From assembly GCF_000024225.1 (NCBI RefSeq), contig NC_013203.1:496001-560000 (forward strand): a stretch of DNA of 64,000 nucleotides, given 5' to 3'. Positions 1 to 8,542 of this stretch are shown here, in pieces. The DNA is from Lancefieldella parvula DSM 20469. GTDB lineage: Bacteria; Actinomycetota; Coriobacteriia; Coriobacteriales; Atopobiaceae. Positions within the stretch are counted from its first letter, which is position 1. Each line of letters begins with the position of its first letter. The notes under the pieces were generated by a model. The model worked only from the letters and a program-made list of their open reading frames with translations. It had not been told where the DNA came from and made no database searches. A program made the translations under genes and the position numbers.

Positions 1-29
1 TTCGTTTGCTTTTTATGTTTTTACTTTTG

Positions 30-63
30 AACCCTGTTCTGATTTATTCAGAGCAGGGTTTTT
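30..63 (+). terminator. Rho-independent terminator of the gene upstream of the window
   Basis: An 11-bp stem (AACCCTGTTCT at 30-40 pairing with AGAGCAGGGTT at 50-60, one G-U pair) closes a 9-nt loop and runs into a short T stretch. It most likely ends a + strand transcript that begins outside the window. Confidence 0.8.
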
Positions 64-186
64 GTGAGAAAACATTTTGGTAAGAAGAATGTTTTACTTG
101 CTTCTCTAAGCTATTTTTGAGCCGCTTTTTTCAAATTGTTACCGTTTTATGAACTGAAAAAATTACTTTTACCTGGTCTTTATTGG

Positions 187-261
187 ATAGAATGACTAAA
201 TAATAGTAATTTATACAAAGAAGTTGTTCTTCTCGCCATTTTTATGCAATAAAAACGAGAA
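187..261 (+). promoter_or_regulatory. Probable promoter and inverted repeat upstream of the first ABC importer
   Basis: Bases 64-354 carry no gene. TAGAAT at 187-192 is a plausible -10 box; the -35 is weak. Downstream, 230-261 is an interrupted inverted repeat: TTCTCG then TTTTTAT on the left, ATAAAAA then CGAGAA on the right, separated by GCA, with CCA bulged on the left. It could be an operator or leader hairpin for the importer operon. The left arm contains a copy of the recurrent octamer TTCTCGCC (230-237). The rest of this stretch is AT-rich and shows nothing recognisable. Confidence 0.35.
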
Positions 262-354
262 TAGTATAGAAAAATATAAGTAGATTTTTCATATTTGCTT
301 TCTATAATTCATTCCAACGAATTTCAGCTCAGATTTATTCAGGAAGAGGCAGAT

Positions 355-1206
355 ATGAAATCTTCATTTGCAACTACAGTTAAAAAGACTGCTCTGAAGG
401 GCGTTGCAGTTGTTTCTATGGCGTGTGCACTTATGGGCCTTATAGCTTGCTCATCACCTAAACAAGAAACTGCTCAGCAGAGCACAACTTCACAGTCCGA
501 GTCTGGCTATACATTGGTAACTAAGGGTCATCTGACTGTTGTCGCAGAACTTGGTTTCCAACCTTTTGAGTATTTTGAAGGTAATTCAACCACTCCTGTT
601 GGCTTTGACGTTGATCTTATTACTGAGATTGCTAAGAGACTCAACCTCGAAGTTACTTACCTGCCAAATCAGAAGTTTGACACCCTTGTTCCAACTATTA
701 AACAGGGCGGTAAGGCAGATGTTGCTATTGCAGGTATTACCATCACTGATGAGCGTTCCCAGGAAGTAGACTTCACTACTTCTTACCTTGACTCTAATCA
801 GTCCCTTGTTGTTAAGTCTGGCAGTACCGAGACTGAGCAGACGCTCAATGATGCCTCCAAGAAGATTGTTGTTCAGACAGGAACTTCTGGTGAGGATTGG
901 GCTAAAGAGAACCTTCCAAATGCAACTATTGTTTCTGTAGACGACGTTGCTGCAGCAATGGCAGGAGTCCAGACTGGTCTGTATGACGCGATGGTCATTG
1001 ATCTGCCTGTTGCTTCTAATTTGATTAGCACTTCATATTCTGATCTGACAATTGCAAAAGAGATTCCAACAGGTGAGCAGTACGGCATTGCCGTTTCCAA
1101 GGACAATCCTGCACTGACTGAAGCAATTAACAAGGTTCTCGCAGATATGGAAAAAGATGGCACTATGACTGCTCTTAAAACCAAATGGTTTGGCTCTAAT
1201 ATCTAG
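355..1206 (+). CDS. Amino-acid ABC transporter substrate-binding lipoprotein
   Basis: Extracellular solute-binding protein of family 3, which captures a polar amino acid and hands it to the permease and ATPase encoded next. The start is the ATG at 355, with AGGAAGAGG just upstream; the open frame extends further 5' without support. A signal peptide ends in the lipobox LIAC with Cys32, so the protein should be lipid-anchored on the outer face of the membrane. The mature part (283 aa in all) has the typical SBP_bac_3 features: FQPFEYFEG near the start, GFDVDLITEIAKRL, and DVAIAGITITDERSQEVDFT. The exact amino acid cannot be read from the sequence. Confidence 0.9.
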   Translation: MKSSFATTVKKTALKGVAVVSMACALMGLIACSSPKQETAQQSTTSQSESGYTLVTKGHLTVVAELGFQPFEYFEGNSTTPVGFDVDLITEIAKRLNLEVTYLPNQKFDTLVPTIKQGGKADVAIAGITITDERSQEVDFTTSYLDSNQSLVVKSGSTETEQTLNDASKKIVVQTGTSGEDWAKENLPNATIVSVDDVAAAMAGVQTGLYDAMVIDLPVASNLISTSYSDLTIAKEIPTGEQYGIAVSKDNPALTEAINKVLADMEKDGTMTALKTKWFGSNI

Positions 1207-1224
1207 TTTTATCAGCTCAATAAA

Positions 1225-1265
1225 AGTGCTTGAAGTCAGATTTGGCTTCAAGCACTGCATTGTTT
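1225..1265 (+). terminator. Hairpin between binding protein and permease genes
   Basis: A perfect 11-bp stem, AGTGCTTGAAG (1225-1235) with CTTCAAGCACT (1246-1256), has a 10-nt loop and is followed by a weak T run at 1262-1265. It sits inside an ABC operon after the binding-protein gene. A partial terminator or mRNA-stabilising hairpin there would give excess binding protein over permease, a common arrangement in such operons. Confidence 0.6.
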
Positions 1266-1310
1266 TAAGCGTCAGGATTTATCGCACCTCAAGCACCAAA
1301 GGAGTATCAC

Positions 1311-2741
1311 GTGATTGCACTTTTGCACAAAACTATGTCCGGACAGCAGCTGTCCTTGTGCATATCATCAGCGAGTTTCAAGGCTGAATCTATGCCTCAG
1401 AATATGGCTCATGATTCTGCTGAGTCAAAGTGTCCGCATGTACGCGTGTATTCCTCTTTGTTTGTAGTATTTCTCGCCACGTTTCTTTTGAGTGGATTGT
1501 TCTTCATGAGCTTGAGCGTGTTTTCTGCTGAGAGTGCGTTTGCTCTCACCACAAACAAGGCAACAGCTAAGTCAAATCAGACGGAAGGTAATGGTGTTAT
1601 TGGTGGCAAAGAGACACGCTTGACCTGGGAGGGAACAGTTGAGGATGAGCAGATATCTCAGCTGACTTTGCAGCTTCCTGAGGGCTCTGATTTGCAGAGT
1701 GCAACTACTAAGGTAACCGTTCTTTCAGGTCTTACGCGCGAGAAGATCGAAGCAACTGCAAGCGTGCAAGGAACGCAGGTTGTCATTTCTTTTGCAACAC
1801 CTGTAGATGCTCAAAAGCTTATTCGCGTTGAGATTTCCGGTATGAAGTTTCCTTCTGACGGAGGCGCGTACACTGTTGAAGGAACCTATACCACTGAGCA
1901 GGGGACTCAAAAGCTTGTCTCTTCTCCTGAAATCACCGTTATTTCTAATACACCTGTTCAGGCCATTGTAAATTGGCTTGATGTTCAGCCTTGGGTTGAA
2001 GCATGGAACTCAAACCACTTTTTGGGTATGTTCTTAAAACCTCAGCTGATTGTCTCCTCAGTTGTGATGTTATTCCCGGGATGGCTGGTTTGTCTGGCAA
2101 TTGTAATTTGCGCCTATCCTGTGGCCATTGTGCTAGGAATGGGATTTGCACTGCTTAAGATTTCTAAGAATCCACTCCTGCGTGCCCTAGCGGTGGTATA
2201 TATTAACCTTTTGCGTGGTACCCCATTTTTCCTGCAGATTTATATTTTGTTCTTTGGTCTTCCCATGCTGAACATCAATTTGGACACCAATCTGCTTGGC
2301 TTTATTGTAGTGGCCATTAATTCTTCTGCCTATCTTTCAGAGATTTTCCGTGCTGGCATTCAGTCAATTCCTCAGGGTCAGTACGAGGCAGCAAGTTCTC
2401 TTGGTATGAATCGCTTCCAAACCATGACATTTATCATCATTCCTCAAACTATTCGCCGAGTGATTCCACCTCTAACCAGTGATTTTATTACTTCTTACAA
2501 AGATACTTCGCTACTTTCTTCTGTAGGTGTTATGGAGCTGATGATGTTTGCTAAAAACCTCACCACATCAACCGGAAACATGACTCCATACATGACAGCG
2601 GCTCTGTTCTATTTGGCAATTACACTGCCACTTATTAAGGTGGTTGGAAGTATCGAGAAACGCATGGAGCAGTCAGAAACAGGTCAAACCGCAAGTACTA
2701 AAACTAGTAAAACTCAAGCTATTTCTAAGGAGGAAAACTAA
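1311..2741 (+). CDS. Amino-acid ABC transporter permease with an N-terminal extracytoplasmic domain
   Basis: The C-terminal half (about residues 245-455) is a His/Glu/Gln-type amino-acid permease, with [17 protein letters not shown] and the cytoplasmic EAA loop ([14 protein letters not shown]) that docks on the ATPase. Such permeases are usually 215-230 aa; this one is 476 aa. The extra part holds a membrane segment near residues 48-70, then about 145 residues (80-225) that should lie outside the cell. That domain is rich in Thr, Val and Gln, looks beta-rich, and I do not recognise its family. The GTG start at 1311 has AAAGGAG six bases upstream; the later ATG at 1392 has no ribosome site. 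The stop overlaps the ATPase start by one base (TAATG). Confidence 0.85.
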   Translation: MIALLHKTMSGQQLSLCISSASFKAESMPQNMAHDSAESKCPHVRVYSSLFVVFLATFLLSGLFFMSLSVFSAESAFALTTNKATAKSNQTEGNGVIGGKETRLTWEGTVEDEQISQLTLQLPEGSDLQSATTKVTVLSGLTREKIEATASVQGTQVVISFATPVDAQKLIRVEISGMKFPSDGGAYTVEGTYTTEQGTQKLVSSPEITVISNTPVQAIVNWLDVQPWVEAWNSNHFLGMFLKPQLIVSSVVMLFPGWLVCLAIVICAYPVAIVLGMGFALLKISKNPLLRALAVVYINLLRGTPFFLQIYILFFGLPMLNINLDTNLLGFIVVAINSSAYLSEIFRAGIQSIPQGQYEAASSLGMNRFQTMTFIIIPQTIRRVIPPLTSDFITSYKDTSLLSSVGVMELMMFAKNLTTSTGNMTPYMTAALFYLAITLPLIKVVGSIEKRMEQSETGQTASTKTSKTQAISKEEN

Positions 2742-3601
2742 TGTCGTTCTTTTCTTTCAATAAGAAATCAAACACAGAATATCCTGCCTTGGACGCTGAG
2801 ATTGCTGCACAAGAGGCATTTGAGCGCGATAAGCTGCTTACTAACCATGCCTTTGAAGCAGGGGAACATCCTATTGTTCGTATTGAGCATCTTAATAAGT
2901 CATTTGGAGCAACGCATGTTTTGAATGACGTTAATCTAACTGTCTGGCCAGGCGAAGTTGTGGTTGTGCTTGGTCCTTCGGGCTCAGGCAAGTCCACTAT
3001 GCTCCGTTGTATTAATCTGCTGGAGACCCCGTCTGCAGGTCATATTCTTATTGAAGATCAAGAGATTACGGGTACCAATGAAGCTGAGGTTAACGCCCTT
3101 CGCAGAGATGTAGGAATGGTTTTCCAGCAGTTCAATCTGTTTGGCCATTTAACTGTCAAAGAAAACGTAATGATTGGTCAAATTAAGGTTTTAGGAAAGT
3201 CAAAAGAAGAGGCGGAAGCCGAGGCATTAAAGCAACTTGAGGCTGTTGGTCTTGCTGATAGGGCAGACTTTAAGCCTGGCGCTCTTTCCGGAGGACAGCA
3301 GCAGCGTGTAGCAATTGCTCGCGCCGTGGCTATGCATCCAAATGTACTTCTTTTTGACGAGCCTACTTCTGCGCTTGACCCTGAGCTTGTCCGTGGTGTT
3401 TTGGATGTTATGCGTGATCTGGCAAAGAATTCTGGTATGACTATGATTGTGGTAACGCATGAGATGGGTTTTGCAAAAGACGTGGCAGATCGCATAGTTT
3501 TTATGGAAGGAGGAGTTGTAGTTGAGCAGGGCACTCCCGATGCCATCTTCAACAATCCGCAGAGTTCTCGAACGGCTGAGTTCATTGGCGCTATTGTTTA
3601 A
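2741..3601 (+). CDS. Amino-acid ABC transporter ATP-binding protein
   Basis: ATPase that powers the amino-acid importer encoded with it (GlnQ/HisP type). Walker A is GPSGSGKST at about residues 78-86, the Q-loop is VFQQFNLF, the ABC signature is [14 protein letters not shown] and Walker B is [13 protein letters not shown], followed by the switch-region VTHEMGFA. The protein is 286 aa, about 45 longer than usual, because of a charged N-terminal extension before the first strand ([12 protein letters not shown]). Start ATG overlaps the permease stop, with AAGGAGG upstream, so the two genes are translationally coupled. Confidence 0.93.
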   Translation: MSFFSFNKKSNTEYPALDAEIAAQEAFERDKLLTNHAFEAGEHPIVRIEHLNKSFGATHVLNDVNLTVWPGEVVVVLGPSGSGKSTMLRCINLLETPSAGHILIEDQEITGTNEAEVNALRRDVGMVFQQFNLFGHLTVKENVMIGQIKVLGKSKEEAEAEALKQLEAVGLADRADFKPGALSGGQQQRVAIARAVAMHPNVLLFDEPTSALDPELVRGVLDVMRDLAKNSGMTMIVVTHEMGFAKDVADRIVFMEGGVVVEQGTPDAIFNNPQSSRTAEFIGAIV

Positions 3602-3647
3602 AACATATACTTTTTACAATTAATATGTATATTTTAAAAAATAAAAT

Positions 3648-3673
3648 TAGGGCGAGAAATTCTTCTCGTCCTA
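3648..3673 (+). terminator. Hairpin made of an inverted pair of the recurrent octamer
   Basis: TAGGGCGAGAA (3648-3658) pairs over 11 bp with TTCTCGTCCTA (3663-3673), one G-U pair, around the tetraloop ATTC. The left arm is an exact GGCGAGAA; the right arm is a one-base variant of TTCTCGCC. The hairpin follows the ABC operon, and the base of the left arm is preceded by an A-rich stretch. The 3' side lacks a long T run, so strong termination on this strand is uncertain; an A-rich 5' flank would give a T run for transcripts coming the other way. Confidence 0.6.
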
Positions 3674-3756
3674 ATTGCAGATAATGAGGTATATCTGCTC
3701 TTTATCCGCAGCATGTGGTATGCTTGTTAAGATTAAGCTTATCCTAGGGGGAATCG

Positions 3757-4431
3757 ATGCATCACAAGAATATTCTTCTTGTATCTGCAACGACACGCTT
3801 ACATGAACGTATGCGTGAACTTTCGCATGTCATTGATGTTTCTATTGCTCTTGCAAATGTAGCTTCATTTGCGCAGGCTACAGTTTCTGGTCATACTTTT
3901 GATCTGATTATTCTTGATCAAAAAGATCTTTCTCAAGATGTTGTTAGTACCGTTGAGAATTATTCCGCGCAAAATGGTGGAATTGCTCGACTATTTGTTG
4001 CTGACCTTGATAATCTTTCTAAATTTGTTCTACCTGTTCAAGGTAAGAGTGATTTTATTTTGTCTACTGCAACTATCCAGGAGTTTAGTCTAAGGTGTTC
4101 GCTGCTTTTGTGGCCAGGTACTGAGAGCACTTCTAGAGATTTGGTTATTGTAGACAATATAAAGATTAATTTGGCAACGTATCAAGTTTACATTGATGAA
4201 TCTCCAGTTGATCTTACTTATATGGAGTATCTGCTACTGTCATTTTTGGCAACTCATCCATCTCGTGCGTACTCGCGTGAGGCACTTTTACAGCGCGTTT
4301 GGGGCTTTGAGTATTGCGGTGGTACCAGAACGGTTGACGTTCACGTGAGACGCGTTCGCTCAAAGATTGGTCCTCAGGCAGCCGCTCATTTGGAGACAGT
4401 GCGAGGCGTGGGTTATCTTTTCAGAGCATAA
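3757..4431 (+). CDS. GlnR-like orphan OmpR-family transcriptional regulator
   Basis: A 224-aa DNA-binding regulator. The last ~100 residues are a winged-helix Trans_reg_C domain (LTYMEYLLLSFLATHPSR through GTRTVDVHVRRVRSKIG to TVRGVGYLF). The N-terminal domain resembles a receiver in FDLIILDQKDL but lacks the usual acidic pair after the first strand (ILLVSATT), as in the atypical actinobacterial nitrogen regulator GlnR. No histidine kinase gene is adjacent. I infer a GlnR-like orphan regulator, perhaps of nitrogen or amino-acid uptake; another phosphorylation-independent OmpR-type role is possible. Start ATG with AGGGGG upstream. Confidence 0.7.
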   Translation: MHHKNILLVSATTRLHERMRELSHVIDVSIALANVASFAQATVSGHTFDLIILDQKDLSQDVVSTVENYSAQNGGIARLFVADLDNLSKFVLPVQGKSDFILSTATIQEFSLRCSLLLWPGTESTSRDLVIVDNIKINLATYQVYIDESPVDLTYMEYLLLSFLATHPSRAYSREALLQRVWGFEYCGGTRTVDVHVRRVRSKIGPQAAAHLETVRGVGYLFRA

Positions 4432-4519
4432 TCACAGCTATAGAAGGTTTTATTGCAATTTGCATACGCTGAACTTGTCAGTGCGATGTCTGAGCATGTT
4501 CCCAACAATGAGAGACGAA

Positions 4520-4545
4520 TTTTTGTCCGGCGTAACGTGTAGAAT
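4520..4545 (+). promoter_or_regulatory. htrA promoter with a shared TTTTTGTCCGG element
   Basis: TTTTTGTCCGG (4520-4530), nine bases, then TAGAAT (4540-4545) as a likely -10 box. The same 11-mer, the same nine-base spacing and a -10-like TACACT recur before the dGTPase-like gene (23601-23626). The element lies in the spacer region rather than at -35, suggesting an activator site or a non-standard sigma factor. Confidence 0.5.
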
Positions 4546-4624
4546 ACACATATTGAAAAATAATGCTAAGCGTGGAGTTTTTACGTTAGTAGTTTGCATC
4601 AAAGTGATGTTAAGGAGGATGTCT

Positions 4625-6040
4625 ATGGAGAACAAAACATATAGTTTAACCACAGATTCCGTTGTTTATAAGCGTTTCTCGCCAGTTAAGCGTGATGGGT
4701 TTATGTCTAAGCTTCGTAGCTCAAGCATAAAAAGAACAGCTTGTGCAATTGCCTTTGCTGTTGTATGCGTTCCTACAATTGCTTTGGGAGAGGGAGTTGC
4801 TAAACTCCCTGCAGTGTCTGGTCAGGCAACTATTTCTCAAGCAGCGGCTCGTCCTGCTGCAGAACCAACTGACACCAAGACGGCAGAAACGGTAGCTTCT
4901 AAGGTTTTGCCTTCGGTCGTTTCTGTTAAAGCTACTAGTGATTCATCTGGTTCAACCGGTTCTGGAGTTGTGTTGAACACAAATGGAGATATTCTTACTA
5001 ATTACCACGTTATCGAGGGTATGGATACCTTCTCTATTTCAATTAATGATAAAGAATATGACTGCACCGTTGTAGGTACAGATCCTACCTCTGACCTTGC
5101 TGTCCTTCATGCTGACCTCAAGGGAGATAGTGTAACCCCAATTGAGATTGGCAATTCCGATAACCTGGCCCCTGGTAGTTGGGTTATGAGTGTTGGTAGT
5201 CCGTTTGGCCTTGATCATTCTGTTTCTGCAGGTATTGTATCTGCGCTTTCTCGTGGCGATATGCTTGAAACAGAAGGTGGAGAAACCACTATTTATGCCA
5301 ACCTCATCCAGGTTGACGCTGCTATTAACCCAGGTAATTCTGGCGGTGCTTTGGTTGACTCTAATGGTCAGCTTGTAGGTATTTGTACGCTGTACTCGTC
5401 TGACACTAAGTCGTTTGCTGGTATTGGTTTTGCAATTCCTATTAACTATGCCATTGATATTGCAAATCAGATTCTTTCTGGTCAGCCGGTAAAGCATGCT
5501 TATATTGGTCTTTCTATGCAGACTGTTACTCCACGAGCTGCAAAGCGCAATAATCTTTCAGTAGATTATGGTGCCTATGTGGCAGGTCTTCTCGATGATA
5601 GTCCTGCAGGAAACGCCGGTATTAAAAAGGGAGATGTCATTATCTCTATTGGTGGAGAGCGCGTAATTTCTGCTGATGCAGCTATCATTGCCGTTCGTTC
5701 TCATAAGGTTGGAGAGACAGTTCCTGTAGAAATCATGCGTGGAGAAGACCGTCTTACCATCAATGTCACTCTTGGTTCTGATGAGACGCTTTCTTCTATG
5801 AAAGATAAAGAAAAGAATAACAAGAACAATACAAACGACACTGATGATAAACAGGATCGTACTGAGGATGATGATGATTCCTATAGACATTATCGTCAGC
5901 AAAATTGGTGGCAGGAATTCTGGGATTACTTCACTAATCCTTATGGAGACAGCGATACTGATTCCGATAATCCATTTGAGAATTTTGTAGAGAGTATTAC
6001 TAATAGCATTGCAGAAGCAATTTACGGAATTTTTGGTTAA
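4625..6040 (+). CDS. htrA: HtrA/DegP-type trypsin-like serine protease with PDZ domain
   Basis: Envelope quality-control protease. A short cytoplasmic N-terminus and one hydrophobic segment (about residues 39-54) place the catalytic part outside the membrane. The triad is visible: His128 in TNYHVIEG, Asp157 in TSDLAVLHAD, Ser239 in NPGNSGGALVD. One PDZ domain follows (GAYVAGLLDDSPAGNAGIKK). After it comes an unusual tail of about 75 residues, first Asn/Asp/Lys-rich, then Trp/Phe-rich (QQNWWQEFWDYF) with acidic runs. The start is the ATG at 4625, six bases after AAGGAGG; the ATG at 4619 is too close to it. 471 aa. The neighbouring regulator may control it, but that is a guess. Confidence 0.9.
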   Translation: MENKTYSLTTDSVVYKRFSPVKRDGFMSKLRSSSIKRTACAIAFAVVCVPTIALGEGVAKLPAVSGQATISQAAARPAAEPTDTKTAETVASKVLPSVVSVKATSDSSGSTGSGVVLNTNGDILTNYHVIEGMDTFSISINDKEYDCTVVGTDPTSDLAVLHADLKGDSVTPIEIGNSDNLAPGSWVMSVGSPFGLDHSVSAGIVSALSRGDMLETEGGETTIYANLIQVDAAINPGNSGGALVDSNGQLVGICTLYSSDTKSFAGIGFAIPINYAIDIANQILSGQPVKHAYIGLSMQTVTPRAAKRNNLSVDYGAYVAGLLDDSPAGNAGIKKGDVIISIGGERVISADAAIIAVRSHKVGETVPVEIMRGEDRLTINVTLGSDETLSSMKDKEKNNKNNTNDTDDKQDRTEDDDDSYRHYRQQNWWQEFWDYFTNPYGDSDTDSDNPFENFVESITNSIAEAIYGIFG

Positions 6041-6104
6041 TTTATAGGTTGTGTTTGCTTTAAATGGTGCATTTATTTGCCGTGCTGTGAGTTAGGGGAG
6101 TCTT

Positions 6105-7466
6105 GTGGATTTACTCGTGCTATTAGTTTTGACTGTAGTTTTTATTCTACTAATCGTGGGTCTTGTTACACTTTCCTCTAAGCTTTCGCAAGTAAAGACA
6201 CTGCAAGAACAAAATCAAACATCATCTTCAGAGCTTTTAAGAAACTCTCAAGATTTAGATCGTCGCATTTCAGACAATATGACTGCTATGCATCAACTAA
6301 TGGATACAAAGCTTGATCAGGTAAGAGAGGTAGTTGATCAGAAGCTCACCACAACACTGCAAGCTCAGACAAAGCAGACTGACCAGCGTATTGCTCAGCT
6401 TGATGCTCGCTTTGATGCTTTTCAGCGTCGTGTTGACGAGAACATGAAGACAACTTCTCAGACCTCAACTGAGCAGCTTGGTAAGGTTAGAGAGACTGTT
6501 GATAAACAGCTTAGTGATATGCGCAAAGAGAATGAAGCAAAACTTGAGCTGATGCGCCAGACCGTTGACGAGAAACTTCAGAAGACACTTGATGAACGTA
6601 TGACCCAATCATTCCAGCGTGTGTCCACGCAACTTGAGCAAGTTCATCAAGGCTTAGGAGAAATGCGTGGCCTTGCAGAGGGTGTTGGAGACTTAAAGAA
6701 AGTTCTCTCTGGCGTTAAGACTCGTGGAATTGTTGGAGAAATCCAACTAGGAGCAATCCTTAGAGATATTCTTTCTCCTGAGCAGTATGAAGAGAATGTT
6801 GCTACTGTTTCTGGCTCTTCTGAGCGCGTTGAGTTTGCTGTTAAGCTACCTGGAGAGTCAGGGGAGAGCGTTTGGCTTCCTATTGATTCTAAGTTTCCTG
6901 GTGATACCTATGAGCATTTAGTAGATGCAATCAATACCGGGAATGAAGAGGCTATTATTGCTGCTAAAAAGAGTTTGGAAGCTCGCATTAAGGCAGAGGC
7001 AAAAGATATTTCAACAAAGTATATTGCTCCACCAGAGACAACTAACTTTGCTATTTTGTTCCTTCCTTTTGAGGGACTTTATGCAGAAGTAGTAAGTCAA
7101 GTAGGTTTACTTGAGCAGTTGCAGAGAGAATATCGTGTTAATGTGTGTGGACCTTCCACTATGGCTGCGCTTCTTAACAGTCTTCAAATGGGATTTCAAT
7201 CTGTTGCAATCCAAAAACATGCTGATGAGATTCAGCGGGTTTTATCGGCAGTTAAGACTGAATTCGAGACATATAAAGGTCAGCTAGAAAAGGCTCGATC
7301 ACAAGTGCAAAAAGCAGAAAAAGCTCTGGATACCATTTTGACTACAAGAACAAATGTTATGAGTAGAAAATTGAGAACCGTTACCGCATTAGAAAATCTC
7401 GGTGAAGCTCAAAAAACATTGGGGATTAGTGACATGGTAGATGATGGAGATGAGGATGAGAAGTAA
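6105..7466 (+). CDS. rmuC: RmuC family DNA recombination protein
   Basis: Membrane-anchored, nuclease-fold protein linked genetically to limiting recombination between inverted repeats. Residues 1-25 form one membrane helix, followed by about 180 residues of heptad-rich coiled coil (many Gln, Lys, Asp). The RmuC domain starts near RGIVGEIQLGAILRDIL and carries VWLPIDSKFPGDTYEHLVDA, the conserved Asp/Lys core. 453 aa is normal for the family. The start is GTG at 6105 after AGGGGAG. It stands alone between htrA and the AT-rich exporter genes. Confidence 0.88.
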   Translation: MDLLVLLVLTVVFILLIVGLVTLSSKLSQVKTLQEQNQTSSSELLRNSQDLDRRISDNMTAMHQLMDTKLDQVREVVDQKLTTTLQAQTKQTDQRIAQLDARFDAFQRRVDENMKTTSQTSTEQLGKVRETVDKQLSDMRKENEAKLELMRQTVDEKLQKTLDERMTQSFQRVSTQLEQVHQGLGEMRGLAEGVGDLKKVLSGVKTRGIVGEIQLGAILRDILSPEQYEENVATVSGSSERVEFAVKLPGESGESVWLPIDSKFPGDTYEHLVDAINTGNEEAIIAAKKSLEARIKAEAKDISTKYIAPPETTNFAILFLPFEGLYAEVVSQVGLLEQLQREYRVNVCGPSTMAALLNSLQMGFQSVAIQKHADEIQRVLSAVKTEFETYKGQLEKARSQVQKAEKALDTILTTRTNVMSRKLRTVTALENLGEAQKTLGISDMVDDGDEDEK

Positions 7467-7555
7467 GTAGATTTCTCTTTTTTGTTAATTGATAAGTTAT
7501 TCATGATAAACCAAAGAAGAATATAAATTTAGTACGGTCCGAGAGGAGATGAAAA

Positions 7556-8542
7556 ATGATCCAGCAGGAATCAAATCTTGACCATGATACTTTACTTCCT
7601 CTGAATGTAAAAAAGGTAAGTAGATCATACAGGATAAAAGAAGGGAAACGTATAGTTTTAGATAATGTGTCGTTTTCTGTTCATTTGGGGGAAATAGTTT
7701 GTGTGCTCGGACCGAATGGTGCTGGAAAGACCACTTTAGTAAAAATTGCTTCATCGCTTTTACTCCCAGATTGTGGAGAAGCAGAAGTATGTGGTGTAGA
7801 CGTTCTTAAATATCCTCGCAAGGCTTGTAAGAATATTTCTTTAGTTCTTGGTGGAGAAAATGGGTTTTATCTTCACGCTACTGCTATTAATAACTTAAGA
7901 TATTTTGCGCAAGTGAGTGGTGTTCCTTTTGATGAGCAAGAATCAAGAATTAAAAATGCCCTTCAACAAGTACATTTAGTTGAATTTTCAAATCAAAATG
8001 TATCAACTTTTTCTAGGGGAATGAGACAAAGGCTCCATCTTGCAAGAGCTTTAATTTCAGCTCATAGTTTAATTCTTCTTGATGAGCCAACATCTGGTTT
8101 AGATCCAAATAATGCCGCAGATGTTAGACAACTTATCGCCGAGTTACGTCACATTCCTAGTGGTATTTTACTTACGTCTCACAGTATGAGAGAGGTTGAA
8201 TTATTAGCCGATCGAGTGCTTATTCTCAAAAAAGGAAAGTGTATTTTTCTGGGCAGCTTAGAGGAGTTGAGACAGAAAGTAATAATAGAGGGCGTATACA
8301 CGTTTATTACTAATTGTCTAGATGAATCTAAAGTTAAAATTTTAAAGGAATGTTCTGGGATTGCATCAGTCGAAGTTTTTGAGAAGTTTGATTCAATTTA
8401 TGTGGATGTGTCAGGAAATAAGAAAATGATTTTTGATTTATGTGTTGATGATTTTGGTTGGAAGAACGTCAATGAAAGACGTGCCTCACTCGAAGAGGTG
8501 TACCTTGCTATAATGGGAAAAGATGATGAAAGACAGTATTAA
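7556..8542 (+). CDS. ABC-2 type exporter, ATP-binding protein
   Basis: ATPase of a DrrA/CcmA-like export system. Walker A is GPNGAGKTTL (about 52-61), signature FSRGMRQRLHLARALI, Walker B LILLDEPTSGLDPN, switch LLTSHSMREVELLADRV. The C-terminal ~80 residues are the extension typical of drug- or polysaccharide-export ATPases (328 aa in total). The start follows GAGAGGAG. The gene and the two permease genes after it are visibly AT-richer than the rest of the window. The substrate is unknown: drug, peptide or lipid export, or bacteriocin immunity, are all possible. Confidence 0.88.
   Translation: MIQQESNLDHDTLLPLNVKKVSRSYRIKEGKRIVLDNVSFSVHLGEIVCVLGPNGAGKTTLVKIASSLLLPDCGEAEVCGVDVLKYPRKACKNISLVLGGENGFYLHATAINNLRYFAQVSGVPFDEQESRIKNALQQVHLVEFSNQNVSTFSRGMRQRLHLARALISAHSLILLDEPTSGLDPNNAADVRQLIAELRHIPSGILLTSHSMREVELLADRVLILKKGKCIFLGSLEELRQKVIIEGVYTFITNCLDESKVKILKECSGIASVEVFEKFDSIYVDVSGNKKMIFDLCVDDFGWKNVNERRASLEEVYLAIMGKDDERQY

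Noticed and set aside
4367..4624. Upstream extension of htrA by 86 codons
   Set aside because: The stretch overlaps the regulator gene's end and the promoter element; the ATG at 4625 has a proper ribosome site and leads straight to a membrane signal.
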